NCBI GenBank assembly: GCA_902728285.1
Contig: CACVBU010000185.1
Location: 1,172,845-1,236,844 of the forward strand
Length of the DNA: 64,000 nucleotides
Source of the DNA: Clytia hemisphaerica
Lineage: Eukaryota; Cnidaria; Hydrozoa; Leptothecata; Clytiidae
Direction: 5' to 3'
This document shows positions 21,677 to 34,582 of this stretch, piece by piece. Made by a program: the position numbers and the translations under genes. Position 1 is the stretch's first letter. The number at the start of each line of letters is the position of its first letter. A model generated the notes under the pieces. It had not been told where the DNA came from. It searched no databases and was given only the letters and a program-made list of their open reading frames with translations.

Positions 21677-22203
21677 AGGCGAGACCAATTTAATTTGTTG
21701 TTCTACGGGCAGATCATTAGAAAAATATGGGTCGGTCGGTCGGTCGGTCGGTCGGTCGGTCGGTCGGTCGGTCGGTCGGTCGGTCGTCGGTCGGTCGGTC
21801 GGTCGGTCGGTCGGTCGGTCGGTCGGTCGGTCGGTCGGTCGGTCGGTCGGTCGGTCGGTCGGTCGGTCGGTCGGTCGGTCGGTCGGTGAAATAAGAATAA
21901 GTTTTTCATTTATCAGGGTTGCTAAGGTACCGAAAATATTTTCCAAAAAATATCTGGATCAAAAATTCACTTTTTTTATCTTCGATCCAGATCAAAATAA
22001 AATTTTAGTATATGAAATGCTTGATTTTCTAAATTTTTCAATTTCTTGTTCAATTAACTTTATAGCTTTATTCAAATTTAATTCTTACAAATAACTAGTG
22101 TGTAAAATATATTGAAGTGGAAATACAACATTATTATTTTTTGATTTTAGCAAAAAAAGGGTCGGTCGGGCCTGTAGAACAACATATTAAATTGGTATCG
22201 CCT
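21677..22203. mobile_element. Inverted-repeat element carrying a GGTC microsatellite
   Basis: Left arm AGGCGAGACCAATTTAATTT, continuing through GTTGTTCTAC, is an inverted copy (about 85-90 percent) of the right arm that ends GGTATCGCCT at 22203. The arms are about 35 bp. GGGTCGGTCGGG occurs just inside the right arm, and a (GGTC)n run starts just inside the left arm. I could not fix a target duplication; TTCAAATATGTA occurs in direct orientation outside both arms. Confidence 0.5.
21730..21887. repeat. (GGTC)n microsatellite, about 158 bp
   Basis: A pure tetranucleotide run with one 1-bp interruption (CGGTCGTCGG near 21784). Every frame on both strands is open through it, giving artificial SVGR and TDRP repeats, which are not genes. 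Confidence 0.95.
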
Positions 22204-22230
22204 TATTATTCAAATATGTACATTATTATT

Positions 22231-22534
22231 AAAGTGTATCCAGATATAATTGGCAGTGGAAACAAGAACTTTTGAAAGTCAAATACAATTGGGAAATTTT
22301 TTATTGCTTGTATTAGAGGATCAAAAGCGCTATACGAGTTTTTTTTTATTAGAACACCTAAAATTTGGCTGAGCCTGGATGTGGTTATTTTTTTAGAAAT
22401 TTCTGCCTAAAATGTTCAGATATAGCGCTTTTGATCCTCTAAAAACAAGCAAAAAAATTTTGGCAATTATATTTGACTATCAAAAGTTACAGACATTCTT
22501 GTTTCCACTGTGAATTATATCTGGATATACTTTT
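22231..22534. mobile_element. Foldback MITE, arms about 105 bp, with nested fragment
   Basis: Left arm from 22231 (AAAGTGTATCCAGATATAAT) and right arm ending near 22534 (ATCTGGATATACTTTT) are inverted copies over about 105 bp, through AGAGGATCAAAAGCGCTATA. The loop (about 22336-22417) contains TTTTTTTTTATTAGAACACC and AAAATTTGGCTGAGCCTGGA, matching one end of the TA-type MITE at 24578-24935. A fragment of that family therefore sits in the loop. No target duplication is certain. Confidence 0.6.
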
Positions 22535-23020
22535 AGCGCGATTTTACAAATTTCCCTCTAACGAAATTTGCAAAACCACAAAACATTCCTCGTTTAAAGA
22601 AGCTAACTTTTGCGGAGGTCTTTTATGGATGTTCAAATAGATATGGGATCAATCCAGAGGACTTAAACAGCTGTTACGGTCTCGATTTTTGACAACGTGC
22701 GCTCCTTCCTGCATTTTTCCGTTCACCAAATCGAAATCATTTAATCAAATTTCTTTCCATCACTGATGTACAACCATTATTCTTCCACACGTTGTTTTGT
22801 ATTCTTCCACACGTTGTTTTGTCTCGTTCATTTGCGATCATTTTCCGTTTGGGATCATTAATTCATCCTTATTTTTCGTTCCTCGTTTCACCGCGTTCTG
22901 TGATTCGCTTGAAATGACGATAGAATAACCGCTCTTGTGCTCGATATAATTCCTGAAAAAATAAATAAATAATAGTTATTAAGTATCATATTCAGGTTTT
23001 TCTTTTTGTTTTCATTTTAG
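22535..23020. other. Upstream flank of the CACTA gene
   Basis: No exon was identified. A 20-bp string TATTCTTCCACACGTTGTTT is tandemly duplicated near 22779-22820. The last 30 bases are a pyrimidine tract ending TTTTAG, the acceptor used by the next gene. Confidence 0.35.
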
Positions 23021-26000
23021 GTATTTCTGCAAAAGTCATCGATGCAATGGTCAAATCCGTTACTGGAGAACAGTTCAAAGACACGCCCGAGATGACGCCA
23101 TACATTATGTGAGAAATACACCCCAAGAAAAGGACACTATCTATTCAGTAAATACTCCATACTATCCTGAACTGTTCAAAACTCATTGGGCTGCTAAAAC
23201 TCCGTTATATGATGGTGCTGATATTTCAGTTCTCGATCATATATTTATCGAGCTGAGAAAATTTGTTTCGCATCCAGGGTATGTTAAAACCACAGTGTCT
23301 GAAAGCTTTCGATCGGATAAGAAATTCAAGCTGCCTCAAAACAATAAAGCTGTTGGATCCTATGACCAAGCCAAGTCTTGCATAAAAGACTTTTTGATTC
23401 CCATACAAACATTCAGAGCCTGCGAAAAAGACTGCATCGTTTTCCGTAAAGAACACGCAAATTTAAATGAATGTCCAAAGTGTAGATCAAAGAAATCTAG
23501 TGGCAAAACATTCAAATACTTCCCGATAGGTCCACGAATTGCTAGACTGTACCAAGACGAAAACTTGGTTAAAATTCTGCACACTCACACAGTTCGCCCA
23601 AAGGATGGGTATATCAGGAACATATAGGATACGTCACGATGGGATAATTGGTTTAGTGAATCTGGTGAATTTGATGGTGATGATGATGGTTTGGTTTTGA
23701 ATTTCAATTGTGAAGGGGTTATGAATTGTGTTTCGGTTATGAATTTCCCAATAAAATTGAGAAAATCTGTTGGTGGGATCATGCTGGTTGGGATCGTACC
23801 TGGAAATGGAAGAAAAGAAGCTTACTATCTGGACCCCTACATTGAAATCCTTGTGGACGAGTTGATGAATTTGGCAGAATGTCAAACGTACTACCCCAAG
23901 TACATGAAAGCACCAGTGAAGATGAAGATCCGACTTGTACAATATGTTTTGGACTTCCCGGCTATTGCAAAAGTATTGCAACAACCAGGTTAGTATTAAG
24001 CCAAAAATTATGAACCTTCAGGAACAAACTTTGTAATAAATTCTCAACTCATTTAATTTTTAATTCTAATAAGCGAGAAACTTAATTTGGTGAGTGATGA
24101 ATAAGGTTGTTTATCAGTGCATTGCTAGAGGGAAAGTTAGCGAAAATGATTTTTTAAAGAATTTCTTGGAGCTTATAGTCCACAATAACTCAAATACTCT
24201 AAAAAAGGTTTTACAGTTAGCTGCTTCGTATAAAAAATTACCCAAATTCATCTCATTGGCTAAAAGTAAAAACATAAACAAAAAAAATGTCCAGAGTAAG
24301 AGCACAGAAAGCACACTTTTCTCATACTCATACTGCATTTTTTTTTGTGTTTTTTTTTGCTTTTAGCCATTGGGGTGGTTGGTTTACTCGAAATTTCGGT
24401 GACTTTTTATATGAAACGGCTAACCGGAAAAGGGTGTCTTAATATTTTTTTCAGGTGCTGGAGGACGGATGGCATGTCCATGGTGTAAAGTACAAGGTTG
24501 TTATTGTCATGCACTGAAAAAGACAGTCTACATAGATAACAGAAGGTAAATAATAAACAAAATAGTATTTTAAGATACACGTTTTTTTTATTAGAACCCA
24601 GTTAATAAGAACATTCAGGCTGAAATTCGTCAAAAAATTAAGAACATCGTGAGAACATGCCCAGCCTCAGTTTGGAAAAAAATGACAAGAAACTACAATT
24701 TTTTTCTCTTTTAAAACAGCTTTAACCGAACTTAGGGATGGATTTTCTAAAATCGAGAGTCAAATATTGTCTAAATTTTACCAATTTTAAGTGCTCTTTA
24801 TTTTGCATAATATTATAGATAGAGTAGTCTGAAAAATTAAGAACGCATTTAAGAACATTTTAGGTTGAAAATTGCTGAAAATATAAGCACATCCAGGCTC
24901 AGCCAAATTTTAGGTGTTCTAATAAAAAAAACGTGTATTAGTGGCGCTGTAGATGAAAACAATTTTTTTTCATATCTAGTTTATCAGACCAAAAAGCCAT
25001 ATGATTACTTTAATTTCATTTTTTAGAAGTCTTGAAACAACTCACTGTTTACGAAAGAGTAAGACATTCAAAAAGATGGAGAAGAACGCAAGTTTTGAAT
25101 CGTTTACACCAGAGCAAGAAGAAGAGAGTAGGAAGAAGTATGAAAACCTAAAATCAAAAAACCAACAAAAAAACTATGCAAAAGAAGTAGGCATTAAAGG
25201 TAAGCTCTATTTAACTTATTGCAGCTTCTTAGGCAGACAAAATAGACATATTTTTCTTTGAACCGTTTATACCTTGAGAAAAGCAAAAATATTTTCATGA
25301 AAATGTTAACATTTTTGTAACAGACCCTAAATGTCTTGTTCTTTTGTTTTGTGGGTTTTGTTCTCTGTGTTTCCAATTAAATTAAATAGTTGAATAGGTT
25401 TCATATATATATATAGTATGAAAAAGTAAAATGTTTTCATATATATATTTTCTTAGGTACGTATTGTTTCATGAAGCTGAAGTACCACAAATATCACGAG
25501 CATTACCAGCCTGACGGGATGCACACTGTTACAGATGTTGTCCATACCATTATCAATTGGTTGATAGGTAGGTCCTCCTATTTCGTGACTATTTTTTATG
25601 CAAGAAAATGAAAAGGCTTTTCCATTACAAACCAAAATTGAAATAAACAGAGAGCAGAAAAAGAGTATTTGAGTTCAGTAAACTTGGAATATCTAGAAAA
25701 GTACTTTTGGTGATTCACTTCGAAAATATCTTATTACGTATCCACGAATATTACAAAATAGTTGAAACATTAGAGAAAAAAGGCAAAAGAAGATCTCAAA
25801 CAAAATTCAAGAGTGATTACCCCTGAGCACTGCGTTCAGGTCCTATTTTTAGACAAATATATTTCTTTATTCCAAGGGGGTGTTGATGAATCAAAGCTAT
25901 CTCTTGCAGAAAATGAAATGGGCGTTGTTAAGAAATCTTACCATGGTGGTAAAATCAAAACTTTGTCTAAATAGGAAATCGAAAAAGGCAATGAAAGGTA

Positions 26001-27835
26001 AAGAAATTAAGAAAACAAATTAGTTTCTCTGATAATTTTCGATAAGAATTTACGCTAATTTTAACAAATGGACCCCGCAGTATACAATGTGTCCCAAAAA
26101 ATCTTTCTATAAAATTAAATCCTCATAACTCATAATCTAAACTTGAAATAAAATTACAATTCTCGTTAGAATCAATACATATTCTTCAATTCCCAAGATT
26201 ATTGAATAGGTTTTTATAAGGGAAACATTACAGTAAGTATACAAGTTACCAAATTCGGTATAAATGGTAAGGATTCTACTCAATATAAAAATGTGTCCGC
26301 TTTCTTCAGTTTTTTTCCATAATTCTCCATAACTATTTTTTCTTTAAGATGCAAAAAGACGTTACACTTTCCATCACCTGCTCTGGGTTTACTGGTGATA
26401 TTTTTACAACTCCAAAAGTTGCATTGAAGAACACTCATGGCTGGACTGAGGTGAGGCATTTCATTTTCTGTCTAATCTCCATTGCAAAGACCCCCAAAAT
26501 GTGACTTGAATGAGATTTCCGTGTCATTTAAAAACATTTTTAACACTGTTTATTTTACTTCTCTTCTCCAATTTGTCAAAGCAAAAAAAGTTCGATTTTC
26601 TTTAATATTTAACCAGAAAGTTTGACCTGAAACTCAGGATGCAACGATGAATGCAGGGGGTATAAAATTTGGGTAGTTAAATGTATCACAGTAAAAAATA
26701 TTTCCATTTTTTAGTATACAGCTAATCGAATCTGGATCTACCTCTTGAAAGACAGCCTTGAAGTCAAACAACGTCGCAGTTTGTTTTTCTTCTTTGACGT
26801 TATGGCTCGAACCCATGCACGAAAATTCAATGAAGAAGAATTGGATACCCTTGAAAAAGATGTAGACATCGCTTTGGTTTTCCTTGAGAGGGACTGCACC
26901 ATTTACTTATCAAACATCACAACCCACATTTTGAAACATCTAGTCACCAAGATTAGAGATAACGGACCGTTGTACGCTTTTTGGATGTACTCTAACGAAC
27001 GAATGAATTCTTGGATTACAAGAAGGGTACTCAATCGTTCAAAAATGGAGGAATGTGTTATGGAAACAGTACAAGTGAGTTTAAACAGATCCTATTTCCT
27101 CAGCTTTAAATTCACCATTTAGGCCTTAAAAATTCAACTAGAAATAGAAGAAATTGTATTCTACATTACCCTAATAACTATCACGACCTTATAAAGCCTA
27201 ATTTACTTTTGAACAAGAGAATACAATGTATAAGGGTACAGTAGTAAGCATCTTTCAGTTTCTTAAAAATAACTTCTTCATATCACTTAATTTCAGATTC
27301 TGGATTGGGTCTTGTTTTCACAGTTCCTTGGGCAGTTCAACCATCTATATGACAAAGACAATTCCCTTTGTCAAATGGCAAATCAAGCTCTTGAGAGAGA
27401 CGGAGTTATTGCAGATTTTGACAATGGGATCTCTTTTGAACTTTCTGACCAAGAAAAGATAAAATTTGACACCACCACTGACACTGCTAAGAAATTTAAA
27501 AAGATTGAACCGCTAGTTGAGTATGTTGAGGATCTTATTATGTATGGAGTAAATGAATTTTGTTTCAACAACAAGGAAAACTGTGTTTTGTAAAAATTTT
27601 GCAGATTGTGCAAATTGATGATAATAACTATGCTGAGGTTGGGATATTTCCCGCTTCAAAGGACTATGAGACAGGCCTTTGGAATGGTGAGAACAAACAA
27701 ATCGGCCAAAAAGTTGTGGAATTGGAAAGCCTGTCAAGACCGCTGGTAGTTGCAATTGAAGAAGAAAGAGTGTGGTTTGTTGGTCATGAAAAAAGTGAAG
27801 AATTTGACTGGTTCAAAGGTCACGTTAAGCTTTAG
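23021..27835 (+). pseudogene. CACTA (En/Spm, tnp2-like) transposase gene, about nine exons, with stops
   Basis: Phase-consistent exons: 23021-23988, 24455-24545, 25027-25199, 25457-25567, 25877-25997, 26349-26450, 26715-27074 and 27297-27835. The start has Cys/His pairs (CKSHRCNG, TVQRHARDDA). The tnp2 core follows: RACEKDCIVFRKEH, ECPKCRSKK, FKYFPIGPRIARLY, a D-containing segment, GAGGRMACPWCKVQG, and YHEHYQPDGMHTVTDVVHTI (a D-x-M-H box). A DUF4218-like end has FDVMARTHARKF and LYAFWMYSNERMNSW. This would be the DDE recombinase of a CACTA element. Lesions are TAG at 23625 and 25972, a probable shift in exon 26349-26450, and a missing T in the T4 run at 27558-27561. The 5' exon and CACTA termini were not found. 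Confidence 0.8.
24578..24935. mobile_element. TA-type MITE inside a CACTA-gene intron
   Basis: A 358-bp element with termini CACGTTTTTTTTATTAGAAC and GTTCTAATAAAAAAAACGTG, each flanked by TA (24576-24577 and 24936-24937), as for Tc1/mariner elements. It lies wholly within the intron 24546-25026. Related ends occur at 22336, 50375 and 63579. No coding capacity. Confidence 0.75.
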
Positions 27836-29221
27836 CTTGTAATAATTTATTTACTAGTGTTTCTGGTGTGATATCCCGGTGGGCACGCCTTGTCTTGAGG
27901 AGGTCGATTGGATATCCGTATTAGGTCCGCTCGTCCGTGTCTCGTCTCCGTCCAAATAAGCCGTCCGTCGGATGACAATGTTGGACCAAAATTTGATAGG
28001 ACCTCCTTTGGACGTCCGCCGGACAACTTTCTATTCCAGCCGCGCGAGTAGAAAAAGGCTGGGCTGGACTTATAATTCGCTATTCCGGGGGTTTTTTCAA
28101 AGACAAATTATAGTCTATGAATTAAAGCTCTAATAGAAACACTTATATAGTTACGGTTTCCAATAAATGAAAATAAGGTAAATTATCAAAATACAGTTTA
28201 CAGATAAAAAAACATTAGATTTTGAATAAACACGGCTATTTGTTTTCCTATTTTTACCCCCGGTATTTTTGTGAAAAAAGCGCGCTCAAATTTGACACAG
28301 TGATATCCGATATGTAGAAGATTCCGTCGAAAGGAGAACGGCTGACGGAGAAAGAAGTGTTGTTGTTTTTTTGGGTAGCTAGTAGCTGTTACAGAAAAAA
28401 AAATTTAAGGTGAGTGCTTTTATTTTCAATTTCACCCTATCAAAGAGATCAAAACTAAAGCAGTAGAGCTCACATACCTACAAAATTCAACACATTTAAA
28501 TTTTTTTGGTTCCTGTAGCTGTGGAAGGACACTTTTCAGTGTTATTGTTGTTGGATTAGGGATTATTATCTATATATTAATAGCCGTAGCCTGTATGTCA
28601 TTTTGTTTGTTTGTGTGTCACTTTCGTTTTCGCAAGCAATGTTTTGTTCTTTTAAAAGATGACTTTTGCTTCTTGCTCCACAAATGTGTTAAATCAGATT
28701 CGCGCCGTTTTAAAAATCAGGGGGGTAAGTTTTCTTGAAAAATCAAATCTTTTCCGTATTCACCCGCACAAGTTGAACACCCATCCCCTCTAAAATGATT
28801 TTGATTGGTTCTTAGAAAAACTTAAAAACATGATAGGGGGTCATATTGGACTTTATTCTAATGGGGTTTGCTGACTGTATCCACCAAGATGCGGAACAAC
28901 ACAACACCCGTCACAACTGTGCTAATTTCTTATTTTCATAATTTACATTCCTTCACTTTCATTTAATTTTTGCTGGAGCTGGCTGGATTAACTAAAAGTT
29001 AACTAATAACCTTCGCCTTGATAGAGAGAATTGGGAATGGTTTTGGAGAAAAAAATCACTGGCATACCAGGTCAAAATTAAGTGTTTCTTCGAGCTATGT
29101 TCAAAGTATGAGTATGTTATTATTTGTTTTTATATCCTAGGTAGCTCATGTTAGCAGGCCAGATAATATGTGTATTATAAATTTTACTCTGTCATGTGCA
29201 GAGTAAAAATCCTTCCCAAAA
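27836..29221. other. Spacer before the Helitron, locally GC-rich
   Basis: 27870-28070 is unusually rich in GTCCG/CGGAC strings (for example GGACGTCCGCCGGAC) against an AT-rich background. The rest is AT-rich and probably includes the Helitron 5' flank. I found no exon and no fixed Helitron 5' end. Confidence 0.4.
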
Positions 29222-32200
29222 ATGAGCCAAGATAATCGAAATGTCCTGATTGATGATGATGAAGGGGGGGGGCCTGCTGAGAGGGGTAGAAGAACTGCTG
29301 CTGAAAATGCGCGTAGGAGAAGGGCAATAGAAACACCTCAGGAAGCTCAACAGCGAAGAGCAAGGAATGCTCAAAGAATGAGAACTGTGCGTGCTAATGA
29401 AAATGAACAGCAGACTCAGCAGCGCAGACAAGTTGAATTAGAACGAGCTAGGGACAGGCGTGCAAATGAAAATGAGCAGCAGACGCAGGAGCGCAGACAA
29501 GTTGAATTAGAGCAAGCTAGGGACATGCGTGCAAATGAAAATGAGCAGCAGACGCAGGAGCGCAGACAAGTTGAATTAGAGCGAGCTATAGACAGGCTTG
29601 CAAATGAAAATGAAGGACAACAGCATAGGCGAAGGAATATTAATGCTCAAATTCAAAGGAATAGGCGCGCAAATGAAAATATTGAGCAAGGGCGTCAAAG
29701 GAGGCAAGCAAATGTAGAGCGAAACAGAAATATTCGTGGAAACGAAAATGAGGTAAAGATTGCACATAGGCGTAGAGGGGATAATGCCCGGCACCGCAGA
29801 TCAAGGTGCTTGAATTTAGCTCACATTGGTAACCCCCTTCCTGATGAACACTATTTAGGAGCTTTTAACCATGTTTGTGAGTTTTGTGGGGCCTTGAAAT
29901 TTGAAAAAGAAGATGAATTCAAGTGTTGCTCTAAAGGCAAAGTTTCCCTGCCTCAATTAGAACCTTTTCCACCTCAACTTCAACTTTTCACTGATGGTTC
30001 AAATGAGGCCAAGGAGTTTCGAAAAAAAATTTGTATTTACAATAACACTTTTGCTTTTGGGTCTTTTTCTGCCAACTTGAGACCTCCTCCAGGCATTGGT
30101 CCTCCAACATTTAGAATTTGTGGACAAATTTGTCATCGCTACGGTACTCTTTTTCCTAACGAAGAACAACCACAATATGCTCAATTGTATATCATTGAAG
30201 CTGCACAAGTTTTAGATTTGAGAATGCAGAATCCATCTGCAGTTGATTGTAATAGGGCCACTATGGCTTTAATCCAGGATGTGCTTGAAAGAGTAAATCC
30301 TTATGCTGCTTCTTTTAAGCACATGAAACAGGTTGAACAAGAGGAACAAAATCGTGCTATAGCTGAAAACCGTCTAGTTTCTAGGATAACCATGGTAATG
30401 AGAGAGGGGCACGATCAAAGGCGTGGCAATGCGCCTTTGCATGAAGAGGTGGCTGCCATCTTCACAGGAGAAGATGGTGCTCCACCAGCTGGTAGGAATA
30501 TTGTTGTCTATCCACGAAACCATCATTTGCAAAGTATACCATCAACATCTAGCGTAGTTGATTCATATATCTATCCATTACTTTTTCCAAGAGGTGATCT
30601 GAGCTGGGATATGAATATGCCTCACGTAGCTGAGAGGGCAACAAGGACCAGGAATCATGTGACACAACTTGAGCATTATGTTTATCGGTTAGCTATCCGA
30701 AGGGGGTTCTCTGCACTCCATTTGTCAGGTAAGCTATTTCGGCAATTTTTGGTGGATGCTTACACAAAAGTTGAAGGTTCAAGGTTGGACTTTCTTCGTC
30801 ACAATCAGCAACAATTAAGGGCCGAATGTTATCAAGGTTTAGTTGACCATCTTGAAAATGCTGCAGAACAAAGAAACTTGAATGCAGGTCATGTTATTGT
30901 TTTGCCTTCAACCTTTTCAGGGTCTCCCAGAGCCATGCACCAGCTTTACTTGGATGCAATGGCTGTAGTTTCTAAGCATGGAAAGCCAGATGCCTTCTTG
31001 ACTTTCACGTGTAATCCTAGATGGCGTGAGGTAACTGAAAACTTACTTCCCAATCAGAAAGCGCACGACAGGCCTGATTTACTTACTCGTGTGTTTCGCA
31101 TGAAGCTATTTGCCATGAAAAAGGAAATAATGCAGGATGGTATTCTTGGAATGGTTGTTGCCCGTGTTGATGTGATTGAGTTCCAAAAGCGTGGTCTTCC
31201 CCATGCACATATTTTGATTCATTTTGCAGCTGAATTTAAGTTGAGAAATGCAGATGATATTGACCGCTTGATTTGTGCACAGCTCCCTGATCCAGAAACT
31301 GAACCTGAGCTTTACGAGATCATCAAGTCCAACATGATTCATGGACCATGTGGTGCTTTGAATGACCGTAGCCCGTGTATGATTGATGGTAGTTGCTCAA
31401 AAGGTTTTCCAAAATCTTTTAACGATGAAACGGTTATGAATGTGGATGGCTATCCTTCTTATCATAGACCTGACAATGGCCGTACTGTTAGAGTAAGGAA
31501 TCTTGATCTTGATAATAGATGGGTCGTGCCATATTGTCCTTATTTGTGCAAAAAATATAATGCTCACATTAACTTGGAAGCCTGTGTTTCCATTAAAGCT
31601 GTCAAATATCTTTACAAATACATCTACAAAGGCCATGACACAGCCCATATTGAGATTGCAGAGAGAATAGATCATGATGAGATTAGAACTTTTCTTGATG
31701 CACGGTATGTTTCTGCTCCAGAAGCATGTTGGCGTTTATTCGCTTTTCCTATGCACACTCAGAGTCATACTGTTATCAGGTTGGCGGTACATTTACCTAA
31801 CTTTCAGCGTGTTTATTTTAGGGAAGGTGAAGAAGAAAATGCAGCTGATAGAGCTGGCAATAATGAGACTATGTTGACTGCTTGGTTTTTGTTGAACCAA
31901 AATGATCCTACTGCCAGGCAAATTCTATATCCTGTCTTTATCAAATCTAGAAATGGTAACAAGTGGAAAGTAAGAGAGCGAGGCCATGGAACAGTAATCA
32001 GTCGGATGTATAATGCAGGTATACGTGAAGGTGAAAGATATTTTCTAAGAGTTTTGTTGTTACACGTTCCAGGTGCTACATCCTTTGAATACTTGAGAAC
32101 TTTTGATGGGGAAATCTATCCAACTTTCAGAGAGGCATGCTTAGCAAGGGGTCTTTTAGCTGATGATAATATCTGGGTTGAGACTTTGAATGAAGTAGTT

Positions 32201-33860
32201 CATGTTGCCACACCAGCCAAAATTCGAAGAACGTTTTGCACCATCCTCATTCATGGTGAGCCAAATAACCCGGCAGAGCTATGGGAGAGTTTTAAGGAGC
32301 ACATGATACAAGACTTCTTACGCCACCATAGTGAATTGCAAGCTGAGCAAATGACTTTATCTAACATTGCAAACATGCTCCATCAATTTAGAAAGTCTTT
32401 ACAAGATTTCAATCTGCCTGATTTTGATATAGAGATTGTTCAGGAACAACCAAATGCTGCTGCTAATCGAGTGGAAGCCGACCGTGTTAGGCCATCCTTG
32501 AATGAGGCTCAAACCACTATAGCTGATGCTGTCATTAACGCTCTTTCAAATAATGATTTCAACTCTGCTAAGCTGTTTTTTATTGATGGTCCTGGTGGTT
32601 GCGGTAAAACGTACACCTACAACTACATTATAAAGGAGGCCAGAGCTCAATCTTTCACTGTTTCCACCTCCTCCTGGACAGGTATTGCTGCAACACTTCT
32701 TGATGGGGGGAAGACGTGCCACAGTCTTTTCAAGTTGCCTGTACCTGTTAATGATGGTTCTACATGTAGTGTGAAACCCAAAAGTACCCATGCAGAATTT
32801 TTGAGGAATCAAGATATTTTTATCTTCGACGAAGCATCAATGATCCCCAAACATGCTCTTGAAGCTGTAGATAGTATGTTGAGAGATATTAGTAACAGTG
32901 GCGTACCATTTGCTGGAAAAGTTGTTTTGTTAGGTGGCGACTTTCGACAAACCCTTCCGGTCGTAAAAAAAGTCCAGCCCAGGTTGTTGAACGTTGCTTG
33001 AAAAGAAGTCCTCTTTGGCCTCTAGCACAAGTATTTCATTTGAATCAAAACATGCGGACAGGTATCGGGGAGCAAGAATTTTCCAACTTTCTTTTGCGAT
33101 TGGGTGAGGGTGCTTTGCCAATGAAAGCTCACGAGCCATATCTAGGGTGCATCGAAATTCCAGAACAATGTGTGCTCCCCAAAGACTCTGATCTGATTCA
33201 ACAAATCTTCGGAAATTTTGCAGATGGTGAGGACCTAACAAAACGGGTGATTTTAACTCCAACAAATGAAGAAGCCTTGGAAATCAATGAACAAATTTTG
33301 CAACGTCAGACGGGGGATGTCTGTTCTTATTTCAGTTTTGATTCGGTGGTTGCTGATACGCAGGAGGAAGTTGATCTTTACCCTCAAGAGTTTCTAAACT
33401 CTATTACCCCAAGTGGAATGCCTAGACACAAGTTAAATCTTAAAGTGGGCTCTGTGGTAATGTTACTTCGTAATTTGTCCTTGAAAGATGGTCTTTGTAA
33501 TGGAACGCGCCTCAAGGTCTGTAATCTACAAGACAATGTCATTGATGCAGAAATTCTTACTGGTTTTTTTGGATCACATTTTGTCCCAATGACACAAATT
33601 TACCATTTCAACTGAAATGGTTCAGTTTCCATTACGGTTATCTTATGCTGTTACAATCAATAAAAGCCAGGGGCAATCTTATGAAAAAGTTGGCATATTT
33701 TTGCTTCGACCATGTTTCTCACACGGACAACTGTATGTTGCTTTCTCTCGCACACGTGCATTCAACTGTGTTAAAGTTCAAATTTGTAATTCATTCCAAC
33801 AAGGGTACACAAGGGGCAAATGCTATACAAAAAATGTTGTATACCCTCAGATTCTTTGAT
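29222..33860 (+). CDS. Helitron Rep-helicase (frameshifted in the helicase)
   Basis: ATG at 29222 opens a 1259-codon frame. It starts with an Arg/Glu/Asn-rich repeat ([18 protein letters not shown], about residues 60-170), then a zinc-finger-like [18 protein letters not shown]. The Helitron_like_N domain follows ([17 protein letters not shown]), with HUH nuclease motif PHAHIL near residue 660 and the two-tyrosine box [12 protein letters not shown] near 795-806. The PIF1-type helicase has Walker [10 protein letters not shown] (about 1121), DEASM (about 1203) and [11 protein letters not shown] (about 1240). A one-base loss in the A7 run at 32965-32971 breaks the frame. It resumes as [12 protein letters not shown] and [10 protein letters not shown], shifts twice near 33600, and ends with [11 protein letters not shown]. 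It would catalyse rolling-circle transposition. Helitron 5' TC and 3' CTRR ends were not fixed. Confidence 0.9.
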
Positions 33861-34040
33861 TTTTTATCTACTTTTTTTCATGAGCTACTTCGGATGTAAA
33901 GAGACTGATAACTGCTGGAACGAAGAAAATTCGATTGGCTATTACTGAAAATTGTGTGTTGAGTCTATAAAGAGATTGCGTTTCTGTATATAATTTCTGT
34001 ATATATCTGCGTTGTTTTTCACATTATTTTTGATTGGGTT

Positions 34041-34582
34041 GGGCAGGCCATTGATAAGAAATTGTCATTGTTTTGTGCAAATTACAATTTTGAGGGCATA
34101 CACAGCTAAAAACTTCCAACAAAGAGATGAAGCTTATTTTGTCACCGCCTTAACATTCGATCACTTGCCACCGTCATCGAGATGTCAATGCTGTTTGTAC
34201 AGAAGAAATTACTTCCCCATTCTATATGGGAGACAGACCATTTATGGTTTGTTCATGGCAATGCATTTACCAACCTGCTCAAGATTCATGTCAACAAGTT
34301 CCATCACTACCCAAGTTTGATTGGAGAGCCTTCAATGAGATCCCCATTCCATATGGGAGACAAACCACTTCAAATGGTTTGTTTTTGGAACTCACCTGCT
34401 ACTGTACCATAATGTTCTGTGACAAATGCAGTATCAAGGAATTTCGTTTCACAAGTTTCATCTTTTTTTTCAAAACTGAATTTATGTCCATCCCTTTGCA
34501 ATTAGCACGACCAATGGCAATTTCTTATCCCAGGGCTTGATTAATGATGATTTGCAATTAGACTGAAATCAAGCCCTGGTAA
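34041..34582. repeat. Hairpin-rich tail downstream of the Helitron
   Basis: GATAAGAAATTGTCATT (34054) is inverted as AATGGCAATTTCTTATC near 34514. Two related blocks with ATATGGGAGACA and ACCA...TGGTTTGTT (34206-34255 and 34346-34390) each form small hairpins. A 13-bp perfect stem CCAGGGCTTGATT / AATCAAGCCCTGG closes a loop at about 34531-34582. Helitrons usually carry a hairpin near the 3' end, so this may be the element's terminus, but no CTRR follows at the expected spacing. Confidence 0.45.

Noticed and set aside
21654..22094. Open frames with SVGR or TDRP repeats on both strands
   Set aside because: They exist only because a tetranucleotide microsatellite is open in every frame; flanking codons show no coding character.
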